Positions 32,262 through 44,000 of a DNA stretch of 64,000 nucleotides are shown here, in pieces. Under the pieces are notes generated by a model. It was given only the letters and a program-made list of their open reading frames with translations. It did not search any database and had not been told where the DNA came from. The position numbers were made by a program, and so were the translations under genes. The DNA is from Usnea hakonensis (lineage: Eukaryota > Ascomycota > Lecanoromycetes > Lecanorales > Parmeliaceae), in assembly GCA_013423325.1 (NCBI GenBank), contig BLJB01000001.1, positions 1-64,000 of the forward strand, in the 5' to 3' direction. Each line of letters begins with the position of its first letter. The stretch's first letter is position 1.

Positions 32262-33217
32262 ATGGCCGACTTCAGGTATGGTGGACACACACAATGTTAT
32301 CGTCGTTGAGGTCTAACTATTTGTTTAGCAGCCCATACACCGGACCTACCTTCGATATCATAGCTGGTTCTGAGCAAATGCATTTCATTGCCCATGCGAG
32401 CGTGCTTGAGCAATCTGATAATCTTAAGGCTATAATTCATGGTAAATGGAAGGATAGCCTAGAACGCAAGATCGTGTTAGAAGACTGGGATGCAGCGTCC
32501 GTGGGTAGGATGCTTCAGTGGCTCTACACTGGTGACTACCAGGTTCCGAATCCGACACTCCCAGATCCCTATGAAACCGCGGCCGAAAACCATGAGCATG
32601 ATTCCGACGACGGGGGCGACTGGGGCACCCATCCTCCTGCCCATCCTCCTTCCCATCCTCCTGCTCAACGGCTCAAACGTGGCTTTACGGTCCTCCTCGC
32701 GAGTCTAATGTCTACAAAGCTGTCACCAATAGCCAAACGCACGGAAGCTGAAACATTCGAATCATGGATGCGAAGCGCTGGCGATGCACGCTACGATATG
32801 GACTACGAGTACACGCTCATGGCCCATGCTAAGCTGTACGTCTTAGCAAACTACATGCTTCTCCCCGGCCTCCAATCCTTCACCTTCGAGCGCTTGCAAA
32901 AGCTTCTATGCACTATGAATCCCATCAAGAAGGATAAATCCGTAATCACAAATTTAATCAACCTTATCGAATACGTCCAGGTATCTACAACCAGACCAGA
33001 TGTTGGAGAAGAGCCCTTGCAAGAACTCACTGCTGCCTTCATCGCGCTTAACTTCAGCCAGTTCAACGACGGAGACGGAAAGGTTCGGAGGCTGATGAAT
33101 CAGCACAGAGACTTTGCGGAGGATGTCTTGGACAAGGTGCGAACGATCATGGCAGCCATGAAAGATATCTTGAGGAGGAGGAGTATAAGTGGAGGAGAGG
33201 GCCGATTAGAGACGTGA
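32262..33217 (+). CDS. BTB/POZ domain protein
   Basis: A 14-nt first exon (32262-32275) and 32329-33217 give 300 residues. After MADFSSPYTGPTFDI comes a typical fungal BTB domain: HFIAHASVLEQSDNLKAII, RKIVLEDWDAASVGRMLQWLYTGDY. A variable acidic and then HPPxHPP-repeat loop follows, and a helical C-terminal half (AKLYVLANYMLLPGLQSFTFERLQKLL) characteristic of this family. BTB domains dimerise and often act as cullin-3 adaptors; the partner here is unknown. The HPP loop comes from three 12-bp repeats at about 32628-32665. Confidence 0.87.
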
Positions 33218-34191
33218 GAGAAAACTAATCGGCTGCGGGAATGGGAACCAGATTCCAAGATTGGCACGCAAGAAGATTCCTGAACTCGGAGTTTCTCACG
33301 CAAAACAGCTCAACTGCTCTAGCTGGGCAAACCGCCTCACTGCAGTAGCAACTCTTCTACACAAAATAGTTCGGCGAAGACTTATTTTACCGTCAACCTT
33401 TCTCTTCACCTTAGTCCGTCATCGTGTGATTATGGGTATGATGACGACAAATTCACAGATCCTGATGTGACCTACACTAGATGAACCGACACGGCTGACG
33501 CTTCCAGCCTACGACTACATCACAACATCTCCCACGACACCGCACCCTCCCCTCCCCTCCGTCCCGCATAAAGAACCAGCATTCACCCACCTACCTACCT
33601 AACCAACTAGAATACCTACCTCCCATCCATTGACACCCCACCCACCCCATCCCGAAAAATCTCAAAAGCTCAACCCAAATCTTCCCCTCCACAGCCTTCC
33701 CCCCCCCATAAACCAAAGCAACTACATCAACGCTGAACCCATCCATCTCGCCAACAACTACTATCCCCACCACCATACCATAGAACCTATCGCTCTCCCG
33801 TACTCGTACCTCCTGCTACCTCAAAGGAACTGCTAATTTTTTGGTATTGGCGTAACATGAATCGCAATGCTAAGTTTTGGTTACTTTGTGGGTTGGATAG
33901 AAAGATGAGGTAAGGTAGGGTATGTGCAGGGACGTGCAGGGAGGTGCTGTGATGGAGGAGCAATGATGAAGGTTGGAGGGAGGGTTATCATGTGTGAGAG
34001 TGGAGGTGAAAAGAGGGAGAGATAATTGCTGTGCGTTTAGGTACCTCAGTCTAATAGCTGGACATCGAACCATCGCTACAGCAACGCTCCGCACCAACGC
34101 ATTTCCTCATCACGGAGTATGAAATACAAGGTGGATCACCACCGTGCAAGATATAATTTTTATTGACTTCCCCCATCACCCAACCATCCAT
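33218..34191. other. convergent 3' intergenic region
   Basis: C-rich from 33530 to 33800, with short CTAC repeats near 33590. It separates the 3' ends of the BTB and FAR1-like genes. No gene seen. Confidence 0.5.
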
Positions 34192-35454
34192 CTATCTAGA
34201 ATTCCCCCTCGACGGCCTCACAGCCCCCAAAATCTGCTCCAACATATCCTTCTGATCCCGCTGCACCTTCTCAATCCGATCCATCCGCGACATGATGACC
34301 TCTTCGTTCGGACCGTCCGTCGTACCGCCCGCGGAAGAAACATCCGCTGTCCGAGCGGCCGCGGACATGGATGCTGTGGGGGCGGCGTGGCGGTGGGAGG
34401 AGCGGAGGCGCGTGTTGGGTTGGTGGGTGGGGTAGGACGGGAGTGAAAAGTCGTCGTCGTCTGGGGGTTGGAAGGGGCGGAAACGGTCGGTGGCGGGGGT
34501 TGCGTTTGCGATGGTGTGGCGGGGATAGGTGGTGGGTGGGGAGGTGTAGGGTCCGTATTGGGGCTGGGTGATGGTGCTTTGGTGTGCTGAGTGGGAATGC
34601 TCCATGTTTAAGGCGTTGAGGAGTTGCTGACCGGCTTCTGAAACGGACTGATGCGAGGTCTGTGAGGTACTGGGGGTTTGTAGTTGAGGATCAAGCGCCG
34701 GGTGTACGGTCGTTGGGGCAGTGGGAGCAGTCCTCCTTCGCTTCTTGGACTTCTTGTTCGTCACCTCGTCGCCCTCTTCAAGCCAAGCCCACCGGCCGTT
34801 TGCGCTCGGACCGGGAAATATGCCATTCGGATCCTCGAATGGCTGCTGCTCTGGCTGGCCAGCAGCCAGCTCGGCCAAGTCTTTCTGGGTCTTGTACTTC
34901 TTCCTCGCGTTGTAGATATCCCTCGTCAACACCTTAATCTCCGGCCAGAGAGTCCTCAGTTGCTCCAAGGTTTCGGCAGGGCTCCTACCCGAGTCGCACA
35001 TCTCATTCACTTTGTTCACTTGCTCATCCGTCATGCGCCTCAGTGTAGGATGCGCGCTCAAGTCCTCCGAGGGACCGTGATTATGATCAGCAACCTCCGT
35101 CTCAACCTTCCAGACCCCATCCCGCTTCACGTTCGCCAGCATCTTGAACCGACACCCCAGCAAACGACTCTCACCCCGCTTGCGCTTTCGCTGTTCGGGG
35201 GTGAGGCCGCGGCGGTTCTCGTACGTGCCCCCTCGGTCGCATTTGAGCCAGAGGCGGTTGAATCGCGAGCGAGCGATGACCACTGCGAAACCTTGTTCAG
35301 CGGCCCAGTCTTTGCAGCCGGCGAGCAGCTCTTCGCGAGAAGAGAACTCGCTGGGGGGCATGGGAGCCAGCGAGCGAGGTGGGGGTGGTGAGGCTCCAGG
35401 AGACATTGGCATGCCCTCTCGTTCCGGGGTGCTCGGACGCAATACGCCGAACAT
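34192..35454 (-). CDS. FAR1/WRKY-GCM1-type DNA-binding protein
   Basis: Uninterrupted 420-residue frame starting MFGVLRPSTPE (ATG at 35454). Residues about 35-130 form a FAR1-type zinc domain: SREELLAGCKDWAAEQGFAVV, LWLKCDRGG, LLGCRFKM and DHNHGP, giving the C...C...HxH ligand set of the WRKY-GCM1 fold. A helical RRMTDEQVNKVNEMCDSGRSPAETLEQLRTLWP segment follows. The rest is low-complexity (Pro/Ser/Thr, a KKSKKRRR basic patch) with a short C-terminal coiled coil. FAR1 domains derive from the N-termini of Mutator-like transposases. No transposase core is attached here, so this is most likely a domesticated transcription regulator. Confidence 0.82.
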   Translation of the reverse strand: MFGVLRPSTPEREGMPMSPGASPPPPRSLAPMPPSEFSSREELLAGCKDWAAEQGFAVVIARSRFNRLWLKCDRGGTYENRRGLTPEQRKRKRGESRLLGCRFKMLANVKRDGVWKVETEVADHNHGPSEDLSAHPTLRRMTDEQVNKVNEMCDSGRSPAETLEQLRTLWPEIKVLTRDIYNARKKYKTQKDLAELAAGQPEQQPFEDPNGIFPGPSANGRWAWLEEGDEVTNKKSKKRRRTAPTAPTTVHPALDPQLQTPSTSQTSHQSVSEAGQQLLNALNMEHSHSAHQSTITQPQYGPYTSPPTTYPRHTIANATPATDRFRPFQPPDDDDFSLPSYPTHQPNTRLRSSHRHAAPTASMSAAARTADVSSAGGTTDGPNEEVIMSRMDRIEKVQRDQKDMLEQILGAVRPSRGNSR

Positions 35455-35786
35455 GGTGGTAAAACTATTCAAAGGTGGTATTTCTGGAATCTGGAGCTGG
35501 TGCAGTGACTGATGTTGATAATTTGCCTGTCTTGAGTTGGACGGTGTGTGCGGAGTAAGAGTGTACTGTGTGTGTAACTTGAGATGTCGTCGGAATAAGG
35601 GATAAGGACCGAGGCACGGGGATTCGGGAAAAAAATGAGAGACTCACGTGACATTTCTCCAGATCGCGTTCTCTCTAGTAATTTTTGTTCAACGCGCCCC
35701 TCATCTTCCAAAACTCACACTTCAACTGCCCGACTCCACACCACAGCGTCACCTTCATCTCACATCACGCCTATATAATCCCTACA
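35455..35786. other. divergent promoter region
   Basis: 332 bp between the FAR1-like gene (minus) and the small unknown gene (plus). Contains TATATAA near 35773, just before the plus-strand ATG. Confidence 0.4.
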
Positions 35787-36122
35787 ATGCCTCCAAGCCG
35801 CTCCACAGGCCCCAAATCCTATGTGTACACAGTGACTCGAACGGACTTCGAGCACCATACAGATCGAAAAGGCAGACTATCTATTATTGACGTCCACGCT
35901 TCCCTTCCATCCGCCAACGCAGCTGCAAAGGCCCACCTTCTCGCCCAAGTTGGCAAGTCTAGCGCTTTCAGTGCGGAAGTAGAGGAGACGGAGAAGGATG
36001 GTAGATATCAGGGTCAGTGCTCTACGCACGAAAATAGACGTGATCACTTTAGATGTGAGGTCAGAAAGATGGAAGTCAAGGGAGGAAGATTGGCTGCTAG
36101 TGGAACAGCAGCCCAGGCTTGA
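35787..36122 (+). CDS. small protein of unknown function
   Basis: A single-exon frame of 111 residues, MPPSRSTGPKSYVYTVTRTD... I do not recognise the family. The first 75 residues look folded and mixed alpha/beta (YVYTVTRTDFEHHTDRKGRLSIIDVHASLPSANAAAKAHLLAQVG), the rest is polar and charged. A GT-AG pair around 36000-36040 might be a short intron. An ATG 3' of a TATA-like box and an ordinary gene spacing support it being real. Confidence 0.5.
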   Translation: MPPSRSTGPKSYVYTVTRTDFEHHTDRKGRLSIIDVHASLPSANAAAKAHLLAQVGKSSAFSAEVEETEKDGRYQGQCSTHENRRDHFRCEVRKMEVKGGRLAASGTAAQA

Positions 36123-36395
36123 AGCTTTGCAATATGATTCTTCTTGGGATAGCTATAGAGTTGCAAATAGACTCAGCAGAATGCTCCGGGGAATTTCCAT
36201 ACAGCGCCGACGCTCAAGCAAGCAAATGTAAATTCATACAACCGCCATCATTCCTTGGTTTGGTGTGCGTTTTACTCGATTCTCGGAGGGCTCCTTGAAG
36301 GCTTTTGGCTTAAATGCTTATGACCCTGTGAGGGACTTGCACTCGATCTCGCCGCAATCAGCATTCATTTCTGTCGCCCGGGTCATATGGAAGAC

Positions 36396-37233
36396 TTACG
36401 ATCTCCGTTTCTCTCCCTCTTTCCTAAATCCCTCAATAATCCTCAACATCTCTTTCCGTCCCTGCGTAGCATCCACGGTCTTTCCCACCATGCTCATACT
36501 CACCTTCTCCTTGGCGTGTGCCATCAACAGCTTCTTCAAAAGCAAATGTCTCATCTGTATACAGACAAAAATTCCACAGTCACTGCTGTTCTCCTGCTGT
36601 GGGGAATCCTCCAGGTCGATGAATTGAAGATGTCTTCCTAACAAATGGCCAAGCTTTGTCGCTGCCAGTCGTGCCTCGTTTCTATTTGCGTGATTGAGGC
36701 TGTCGTAGTGAAATGCTACGCCATCGACGACACTGACAAGGAGAAGGGACCAATGCGAGCCGCCTTCGGGGATCGAGGGGTTCCGGCAATCGTTGATGGG
36801 GAGGAAGATGTGAGTGGTGCGTGAGAAGTTGGGGAGAACTTCTTTGAGCGTGAGGGGGTCAGGGGTTTGCATGAGCATGAAGGACATGGATGGGCGGAGG
36901 AGGACGATGTGGGCGTTTTTGTATTGGTTGAGGTGCTCTCGTTCAAGGTACCTGTAGAGACTGTAAGCCGGGTGAAGGAATGATTCCTCGATGATCCTTT
37001 GGGTGCGGCCGCGTAGTGACAGGATGAGGCTTAAGCTTGGTGATGGACATACTCTTCCCAGAATGATATGCTCTGCCCAATCCGTTAGCCATGCGAAGGT
37101 CTCACAGGGTGCAGCACTTTCATACGTTGTCCGTCAACCAATCATCCTTCAGTGTGTCGATATCCTCTTTCATCACTGCCAACTCTTAGCCAAAAGCTTC
37201 CAAATTGGATGTGTACGGACGCACACACATCGT
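36396..37233 (-). CDS. SENP8/NEP-type deneddylase (C48 cysteine protease)
   Basis: Minus-strand exons identified: ending at 37218 (5' limit unresolved), 37175-37126, 37072-37053 (a 20-nt micro-exon) and 36951-36396. Joined they read YDVLMKEDIDTLKDDWLTDN, SISFWEE, YLEREHLN, then VLLRPSMSFMLMQ, THIFLPINDC. The catalytic set follows: His in GGSHWSLLLVS, Asp in FHYDSLNHAN, and Cys in SSDCGIFVC. This spacing and the DWLTDN motif match SENP8/NEDP1 rather than SUMO proteases. The enzyme would remove Nedd8 from cullins and other substrates. A first exon with something like DAPYLS around 37300-37320 is likely, but I could not place its splice sites; so the N-terminus is incomplete. Confidence 0.83.
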
Positions 37234-38083
37234 ATATCAAAGTCTGTGCACTAATGAGCATCTGCAGTGTGACGGGTGGGACAGGTGCAGACTCACAGCT
37301 CAGGTATGGAGCATCTGGGCTGAGCTACGCGTAATCTGTCAGCTCCAGAGTCCCTCAGAGCAACAGTCTCCTCTCGCCAGATACAGCCGCCATGTACCGT
37401 ACCGTCTCCCCAAAGTGCCTACTGACTCGACCCTTGAAAGGGTGGAACCCAGAATCCCGCATCCTGTGTAGACTCGAGCCGAACGGGCCGTGTGATATTT
37501 AAGCAGAGTGATAGACAGACTCGGTCACACGACGTATCTTGGTCCACGGTGGCTATAGGTGGTGGGCAATCGATCTTTCGAGATGCAGACTTAAGACTCG
37601 TTTCTACACGACTCTATCAATGATGGGAAATGCCGTACAGCGTGCCCGAAAATGATGAATGAGACTCGGCGTTCATTATTCAACAGGCGATTCAATTGCA
37701 TGAGATCACCCGCTGCCCACGATTTTTGGATCACTGAAGCTTGTTCTCGGTTTTTGAACTTTTTTGGCCACTGGCAGATCTGCCCTTACCCTTGCCCTTA
37801 CCGAATCCGACGAACTAAAGGTTTGGTGTCTTCATCAACGGAGTAGAAACGTTTCCTGCACATCATTTATGACCTATATATGAGCTACAAGGACCGGCTC
37901 AAATGACAAGGATTTAGATCGCCTATCTTATCCACTGATGATGGGCCGCGGCACGCGATTCAGGCCGTTTGATGGGTGATATTGTCCGCAATTCATTATT
38001 TTCAAGTACCCGCTATAATCAACAAGCTATGATCATGCCAGTAGCAGACACATCCAACCGAACGCCGTTGGTGAGTGTTTGAT
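37234..38083. other. intergenic region, probably includes 5' exon of the deneddylase
   Basis: Apart from the possible first exon of the deneddylase near 37300-37330 I see no coding sequence. It is also the 3' flank of MCM7. Confidence 0.45.
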
Positions 38084-40700
38084 CTAGAACATATCGTCGT
38101 CCCCATCCATGTCCACATCTCCCTCTCCAGCTTCGATGAAAACGAGTCGGGTCCCTTCCGCGGCGGTTTGCCACACCTGCGAAGCTTCTCGTCAGCAATA
38201 CTGTCATCGGGTGAGGACGAAAAGAAACTTACGTCAAGCAAAGCATATTCGTCCAACGCCTGGCTGAATTGATCTTCCGTAAACCCTTTTGCAATGATCC
38301 TTTCCCTGACTTTCTTGATGCTCAACTCTCCCCTACTCCCATCTCCGACAGCAGCCGCCCCACTGTCCTTCATTGCCCTGACAAGGTTGTAAATCTTGCT
38401 GCTGGGGCTTTGATCGGCCGTCCTTCTTGAATCGTTGTACAGACTTGCTTTGCTGACCTCCACCAATCGTAAGGCCTCATCAACATCGTCAGTGACAACC
38501 TGAGAGGAGAAGCGTAACCGAGCCAATGCTTGTGAGAGTCGAAGGACACCTAGAAGGGTACGAGGCGAAGTGTGCGTGAAATGCTTCTTGCCGCCTTCAT
38601 CACGCTTCTGCTGTTGGCGCATACGTACGTACGAGCCAACCATGTACTCGGAAACCTCCTTAGGCACCGTCGGCCGCCAACTTCGAGCTTGGGCAATGTA
38701 CTGGCGAACCTCGTGGGGAGTAAAGATCACACCTGTGCTTTCTGGATGCTTCTTGTTCATGTGGACATATGTGACATGCTGGGCCAACTCTTCGTCCGAC
38801 TCTCGAGATGGCTGGTCAAGCATGAGGAAAAGGACATCAAAACGCGAGAGAAGTGCGGCTGGAAGATTAATGTTTTCCACAGGGGAGATTCGCGGATTGT
38901 AGCGGCCGTAGAGAGGATTGGCTGCAGCGAGGATTGATGTTCGAGCATTGAGCGATGTTGTAATGCCAGCTTTTGATATCGAGATTGTTTGTTGTTCCAT
39001 GACCTCGTGGATCGCTGTTCGGTCTGCGTCATCCATCTTGTCGAACTCATCGATACAGCAGATACCATTATCTGCTAAGACAAGAGCACCTCCTTCCAGG
39101 ACCATCTCATCTGTGACTGGGTCCCGCATTATAGCGGCTGTCAATCCAACACCACTGCTTCCACGTCCGGTTGTGTAAACCCCTCGGGGCGCTACTTTGG
39201 TAATGTACTTGAGAAGTTGAGATTTAGCGACACCAGGATCACCCATAAGGCAGATATTGATGTCTCCGCGTATGCGCATCCCGTCGCCCATTTCTTTGGT
39301 GACACCACCAATCAGAAGCAGGAGAAGCGCTTTCTTCACATCTAGATGCCCGTATATTTCTGGAGCGATGGACCTCGAAAGATAGTCATACATGTGACCT
39401 GAATGCTTGTATTGCTCGATCCTCCGGAACGTCTTAGCGTCAAATACTAGGTCATCGTACGCCTTTTTATGTTGGTTAACGTGTTGAGCCTCAAGGTAGG
39501 TATCTGTTAGGAGACCAGCACGGATGGCTTTGAAGCCTGTATAAGGAGTGGGAAGGAAGATGCCCGCGACATCAATGACATCGCCAGGATTGATTTGCCT
39601 TGTCAAAGTTCCATGACAATGCACAGTTAGTGTCCGAGGGATGTGGCCAACGGGTACTTGATCCGCCATTTCCTGAATCTTGACTTCTTGGAATGGCAGA
39701 AATTTCGAAGCTCGTGTAGACAGAAACAGCTGACCTTTGGAGTTGTTCTGTTTACATTCGTCTGAGGGGCATTCTGTCATTGGGGTAAATTGCTTTGATG
39801 TGACAGGCTGAAAGATTTCGCATCCACATCGATCACAAGTATACGCGTTGACTTGTACGGACGGCTTAACGTCAGATACCCTCGTCGTGATACCTCGAAC
39901 AGTGATGAGTTGACCTAAATGTTCTCCTCGTACATTTCGAACGGCGAGCGCTTTTGTATTTCTGTCGCTGTCCGATCCAGCAGGACTGATTGGCTTGAAA
40001 ACCAGGGTATACCGTCGTGTAAGCTCGGCAGGGAATATGGCTTCGGCTTGCGAAGGGTCGAGCTCATTCTCTTCTGCCAACAAAACACTCTCATTCCTCT
40101 TCTCGCGCTGCGACATGATGATGTCGAGTACGTCATCTTTGAATGAAATTTCCCTTGTTTCCTTTGGCATTACTTTATCCACCGCTTGGGACAGAATTTC
40201 GATATAATGTTTCGCATTCTTCTCGATTGAGTCCACCAACCGCAGACCCGAACCCTCATCCCCAAAGCTTTTCTCGTACTGTATCGACTCATCAGCAATG
40301 CGAAAGCACGAAATCCAAGAGCTCACCGACATTGTCCAAGTCGTCTAAATGTATGGTCACTTCCCCTATCTGACGATCCGCTATCTTTTGTAGCATATCC
40401 ATGTACTTTCTCTTTGGCTCTGCATGATGGCCAGCATGCCGCGCTGCCTTCCCATCTGTGACATCGTCCATGAAGTCATATTCGTCGCTGGTGCCATCGC
40501 CATCGATGTTGAGATCTTGAAAGGCATCAGTCGCCGCGAGGTCTAAGTCAGTTTGAGTAGATTTGTAGTTGAGTAAGAAGTCTTCGAAGGCCGCTGTACT
40601 TATTGTCAATACTTCATAAGGAAAAGCCGAGCAAAGTGAAGGGGCGCTTACTCTGTTGCGCAGCGTAGTCCACAGGCGATCGGAAGGTAAGGAGCGCCAT
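38084..40700 (-). CDS. MCM7: MCM7 replicative helicase subunit (Cdc47)
   Basis: Minus-strand exons 40700-40652, 40593-40331, 40278-38233 and 38176-38084 give 816 residues, the expected size. Diagnostic features: N-terminal MALLTFRSPVDYAAQQ, zinc-binding Cys pairs at about 252/255 and 274/279, QEMADQVPVGHIPR, Walker A GDPGVAKSQ at 450-458, Walker B CCIDEFDKM at 511-519, and the Arg-finger SRFD at 582-585. ILAAANPLYGRYNP and VTYVHMNKKHP distinguish MCM7 from MCM2-6. The last exon encodes an acidic tail, DVDMDGDDDMF. Intron 2 must use the weak donor GTCGGT at 40330, since the stronger GTGAGC four bases later breaks the frame. It works in the CMG helicase at replication origins. An upstream non-ATG frame stays open beyond 40700 but is not needed. 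Confidence 0.96.
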
Positions 40701-41081
40701 TGCACCAGCTGGAGAGAGAGAGAGAGAGAGATCAATCTGCCTGTACGAATGGAATGGATTTGGTTTGTACGTTGCAATTCCAAGACCTGAATTGTTCGAT
40801 ACTTCGGCCAGGCACTTTGACGCGAAGGCGCGTAGAGCGCGTCGTTTCGTGATGAGATTAGTATCTTTTGGGGTTAGCGCTTCTAAAGCTCGGAAAGATT
40901 TCCGCATATTCTCATGCGATTTGTGCCTCGGCTGTCGAGTGAAGTGTGTATGTAGTGGTACACCATATAATGTCTCCAGATCGAGTCGTCGAACGAGCAG
41001 ACAAGCTGACTTTCTACGCAGACTGGTTGATAACACCTTTATGACATCTTAGAATTCCGCAAGGAGTCTTGAAACCCAGCA
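40701..41081. promoter_or_regulatory. bidirectional MCM7/PEX1 promoter with clustered ACGCG cores
   Basis: 381 bp separate the two divergent start codons. Three ACGCG cores lie within 23 bp: plus strand at 40820-40824, and minus strand at 40833-40829 and 40842-40838, about 120-142 bp 5' of the MCM7 ATG. ACGCG is the core of the MluI cell-cycle box bound by MBF in fungi, which drives G1/S genes including MCMs. A (GA)n run sits in the MCM7 leader at about 40711-40730. Confidence 0.6.
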
Positions 41082-44000
41082 ATGGCGCCAATCCAGGCAG
41101 AAATCAAGCTTATGGAGCTCAAAAATTGCTTCGTCAATGTTCCTCGATCAATTGTTGCGCTGCTTGACAATGCTGTGGGCAGCTTGGCCAACCTTTCAAA
41201 GTAGACTACTCACGTGTTTCTAGGTCGTTCAGAACGTCGTCGTTGAGCTGCAGTACAAGGAGTCCTCGAGTGCTCAAGTCTTAAAAAGATCCAACAGCGC
41301 TCCCCAACGTTCCGTATACGTCGGATGGACAGGAATGGCAAGCAATACAAAGGCATCTTCAATTACTGATAGGACTGGAAGAAGACCAAAAGAAGAAGTT
41401 GGAATCGTGGAGATTGATGCTACGTTCGGACGCGTGCTGGGTCTTATAGACGGGCAGAAGGTCAGATCGCCTGTGTCGTTGTAATGGGTATGCTAAAGTC
41501 AGAACGTAGGTTAGTACATATTTACATCTGGATCCTCCTATGGCACATGCAGTACACATCGAACCTCTGACTCCAGCAGACTGGGAAAGCAAGTGTGTCC
41601 TGAATTATTGGTGCGAATCATGCTAATGGTTGGGTAGTAATCGAACTACATGCTAGTTTTCTTGAATCTAATCTACTGTTCCAAGTCCGAGCTTTACCGA
41701 ACCCCTCTTTCACTGAGTCGCCGTCCGCCCAAGCTCGGCAAGCTCATCCTTTGACTATCCATCTTTCGCCCACCTCAACTGCAAATGTTATCATTAGCTC
41801 TCTTGACCCGCCCCAACCTTCGTCGACGCCATTTGCGAAGATCTCGCCGGACGGCGAGGTCATTGTTGCTCCGAAGACACGACCACGTCTCTCTCAAAAC
41901 GATCGTACCACGAGTCGGAGCATTGCTAGCACTAGCCGCCGAAGCGCTGGTGGAAGAAGCGTAGTGGGGTCCTCGAGGCAACGCAGTCATCGAGGAAGTG
42001 CCGGGCCGAACGCATGTTTCTTGCGTGGTCTGGATCGAAGTTTATGCGCTCATCTATTTGACGAAAATGAACAGGGTCAAGCTCATGACAGAGGCCTCAA
42101 AGTGTGGGTCGATCGAGATGTTCTAGCAAGCCAAAAGTTCAGAGGCGCCGACTACGTGTGTGTATCTATCGTCAGACCTGGCGGGATCGAGCTTCCGCTT
42201 GATCCACAGCAGCAGCAGAAAAGTAAAGACATAGAAGCCAGTGAGTCTGGTAAGCCTGCGTCCAAGATTGTCGCCAAGATCTTGGCTTGGGATGATGCTC
42301 CTGATTCACGTCACGCTCTACTCTCTGCAACGCTTTGCTCTGTTTTGAGCAGTGAGGGTATTGTTGGGGGGCTTGTACGTCTCGAAGCCGCGCCACCGCC
42401 AATACCGAAAAATGGTGTCGAGAATCTAAAGATATTTCCCATTTCTTGGAAAATTGGCCAAGTCGATGGCGTCAAGTTCGGCGGGCAGTCGAAGCCAGGT
42501 CGTGAAACAGCAGCTGAAACCATTCGGGCTTATTATGCGAGCGGAGACCTGCATGAGGCAGGTATACTAGATGGACCTTTAACGGACGGCCTTGTTCTAC
42601 CCAAAGTCCACCAAGACAGTGACGGCCAAGAATGGGAAGGAGGCCTTCTCCGGTTGGAGGTATCTCCGCATGACAGCAGAGACTCTGCTAAGGCTTCTGT
42701 CAAGTGGTGCATAGGCTTAGAGATCAAGAATACCATTCAAGTGCATCAGGATATACCAAGTCCATTCGATGCTTCAAAGTCACCTGCTATCAGTGCTGAT
42801 CCCCTTCCGACTAGACTCCCCCCTGTGATCGGCATCGATAATCTTACCCACGAGCTTACTGTTCATCTGTCCCACTGCTCTTCGGTTCTTCTGACTGGCG
42901 GTCTGGGCTCTGGCAAATCATCACTCGCTCAATTACTCGGCCATCGACTGCGCATGTTCAATCTATTCCATTTAGAATACTTCAATTGTCGTAAGCTGAT
43001 GACCGACAACATTCGAATCTCTACCATCAAAGAAACGTTAAATCGCCTTTTCATGGCCGCTTCTTGGGGTACAAGATTAGGAGGCCACGCGCTTGTCATC
43101 CTAGACGATCTTGACAGACTTTGCCCTGCCGAGACAGAGCTTCAGACAAATGACAATGGCCGCAGCCGACAGGTCAGTGAATTAGTGTGCTCCCTTGTGC
43201 GCCAATACTGCGGCTTCAAATCACATGTGGTTATTTTGGCAACATCGCAGGCAAAAGAGGCGTTGAACAATATCGTTATTGGCGGTAATGTGGTTAAGGA
43301 AATAGTAGCGCTGAAAGTGCCGGATAAAGACGGTAGACGGCAGGTCTTGCAAGCTCTCACAGGTCAACTTGGTGGTAGAAGATTACTAGCCAATGGTTCA
43401 GATGGTTACTCAAGTGGTGGACGACAAGATGTCGAGGCCGCTTGGATGGGGGAATCACCTCGCTCTGAGCCTGCAGATGTATCCGAAACATTTCAGGTCG
43501 ATCACAGCCTAGACTTCCTCGATTTAGCAGGGCAGACTGATGGTTACATGCCAGGTGACTTGGTGCTACTTGTCTCTCGGGCAAAGCATGAAGCTTTGAT
43601 CAGATCAATCGACAGACCCTCAGATCCTGCGGAAGATTCTAAGATCGTTCTCAAGAAAATAGACTTCGAGAATGCTTTAGAAGGCTTCACCCCCGCATCT
43701 CTAAGGAGCGTAACGCTGCAGTCATCCAAGACTACGTTTGACTCGATAGGTGGCCTGCAGCAAACTCGAAAGATTCTCCTCGAAACATTACAGTATCCTA
43801 CAACGTACGCTCCGATTTTCGCACAATGTCCTCTTCGTCTACGCTCTGGCCTGCTACTTTACGGCTACCCAGGCTGCGGCAAGACTCTACTTGCAAGTGC
43901 AGTAGCTGGAGAGTGTGGGCTGAACTTCATCAGTGTCAAAGGTCCCGAGATCTTGAACAAATACATTGGCGCCAGCGAGAAAAGTGTTCGAGATCTTTTT

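Noticed and set aside
40614..41036. N-terminal extension of MCM7 (open frame upstream of 40700)
   Set aside because: The frame lacks an ATG at its start, shows no MCM similarity upstream, and the family begins at MALLTFRSPVDYAAQ.
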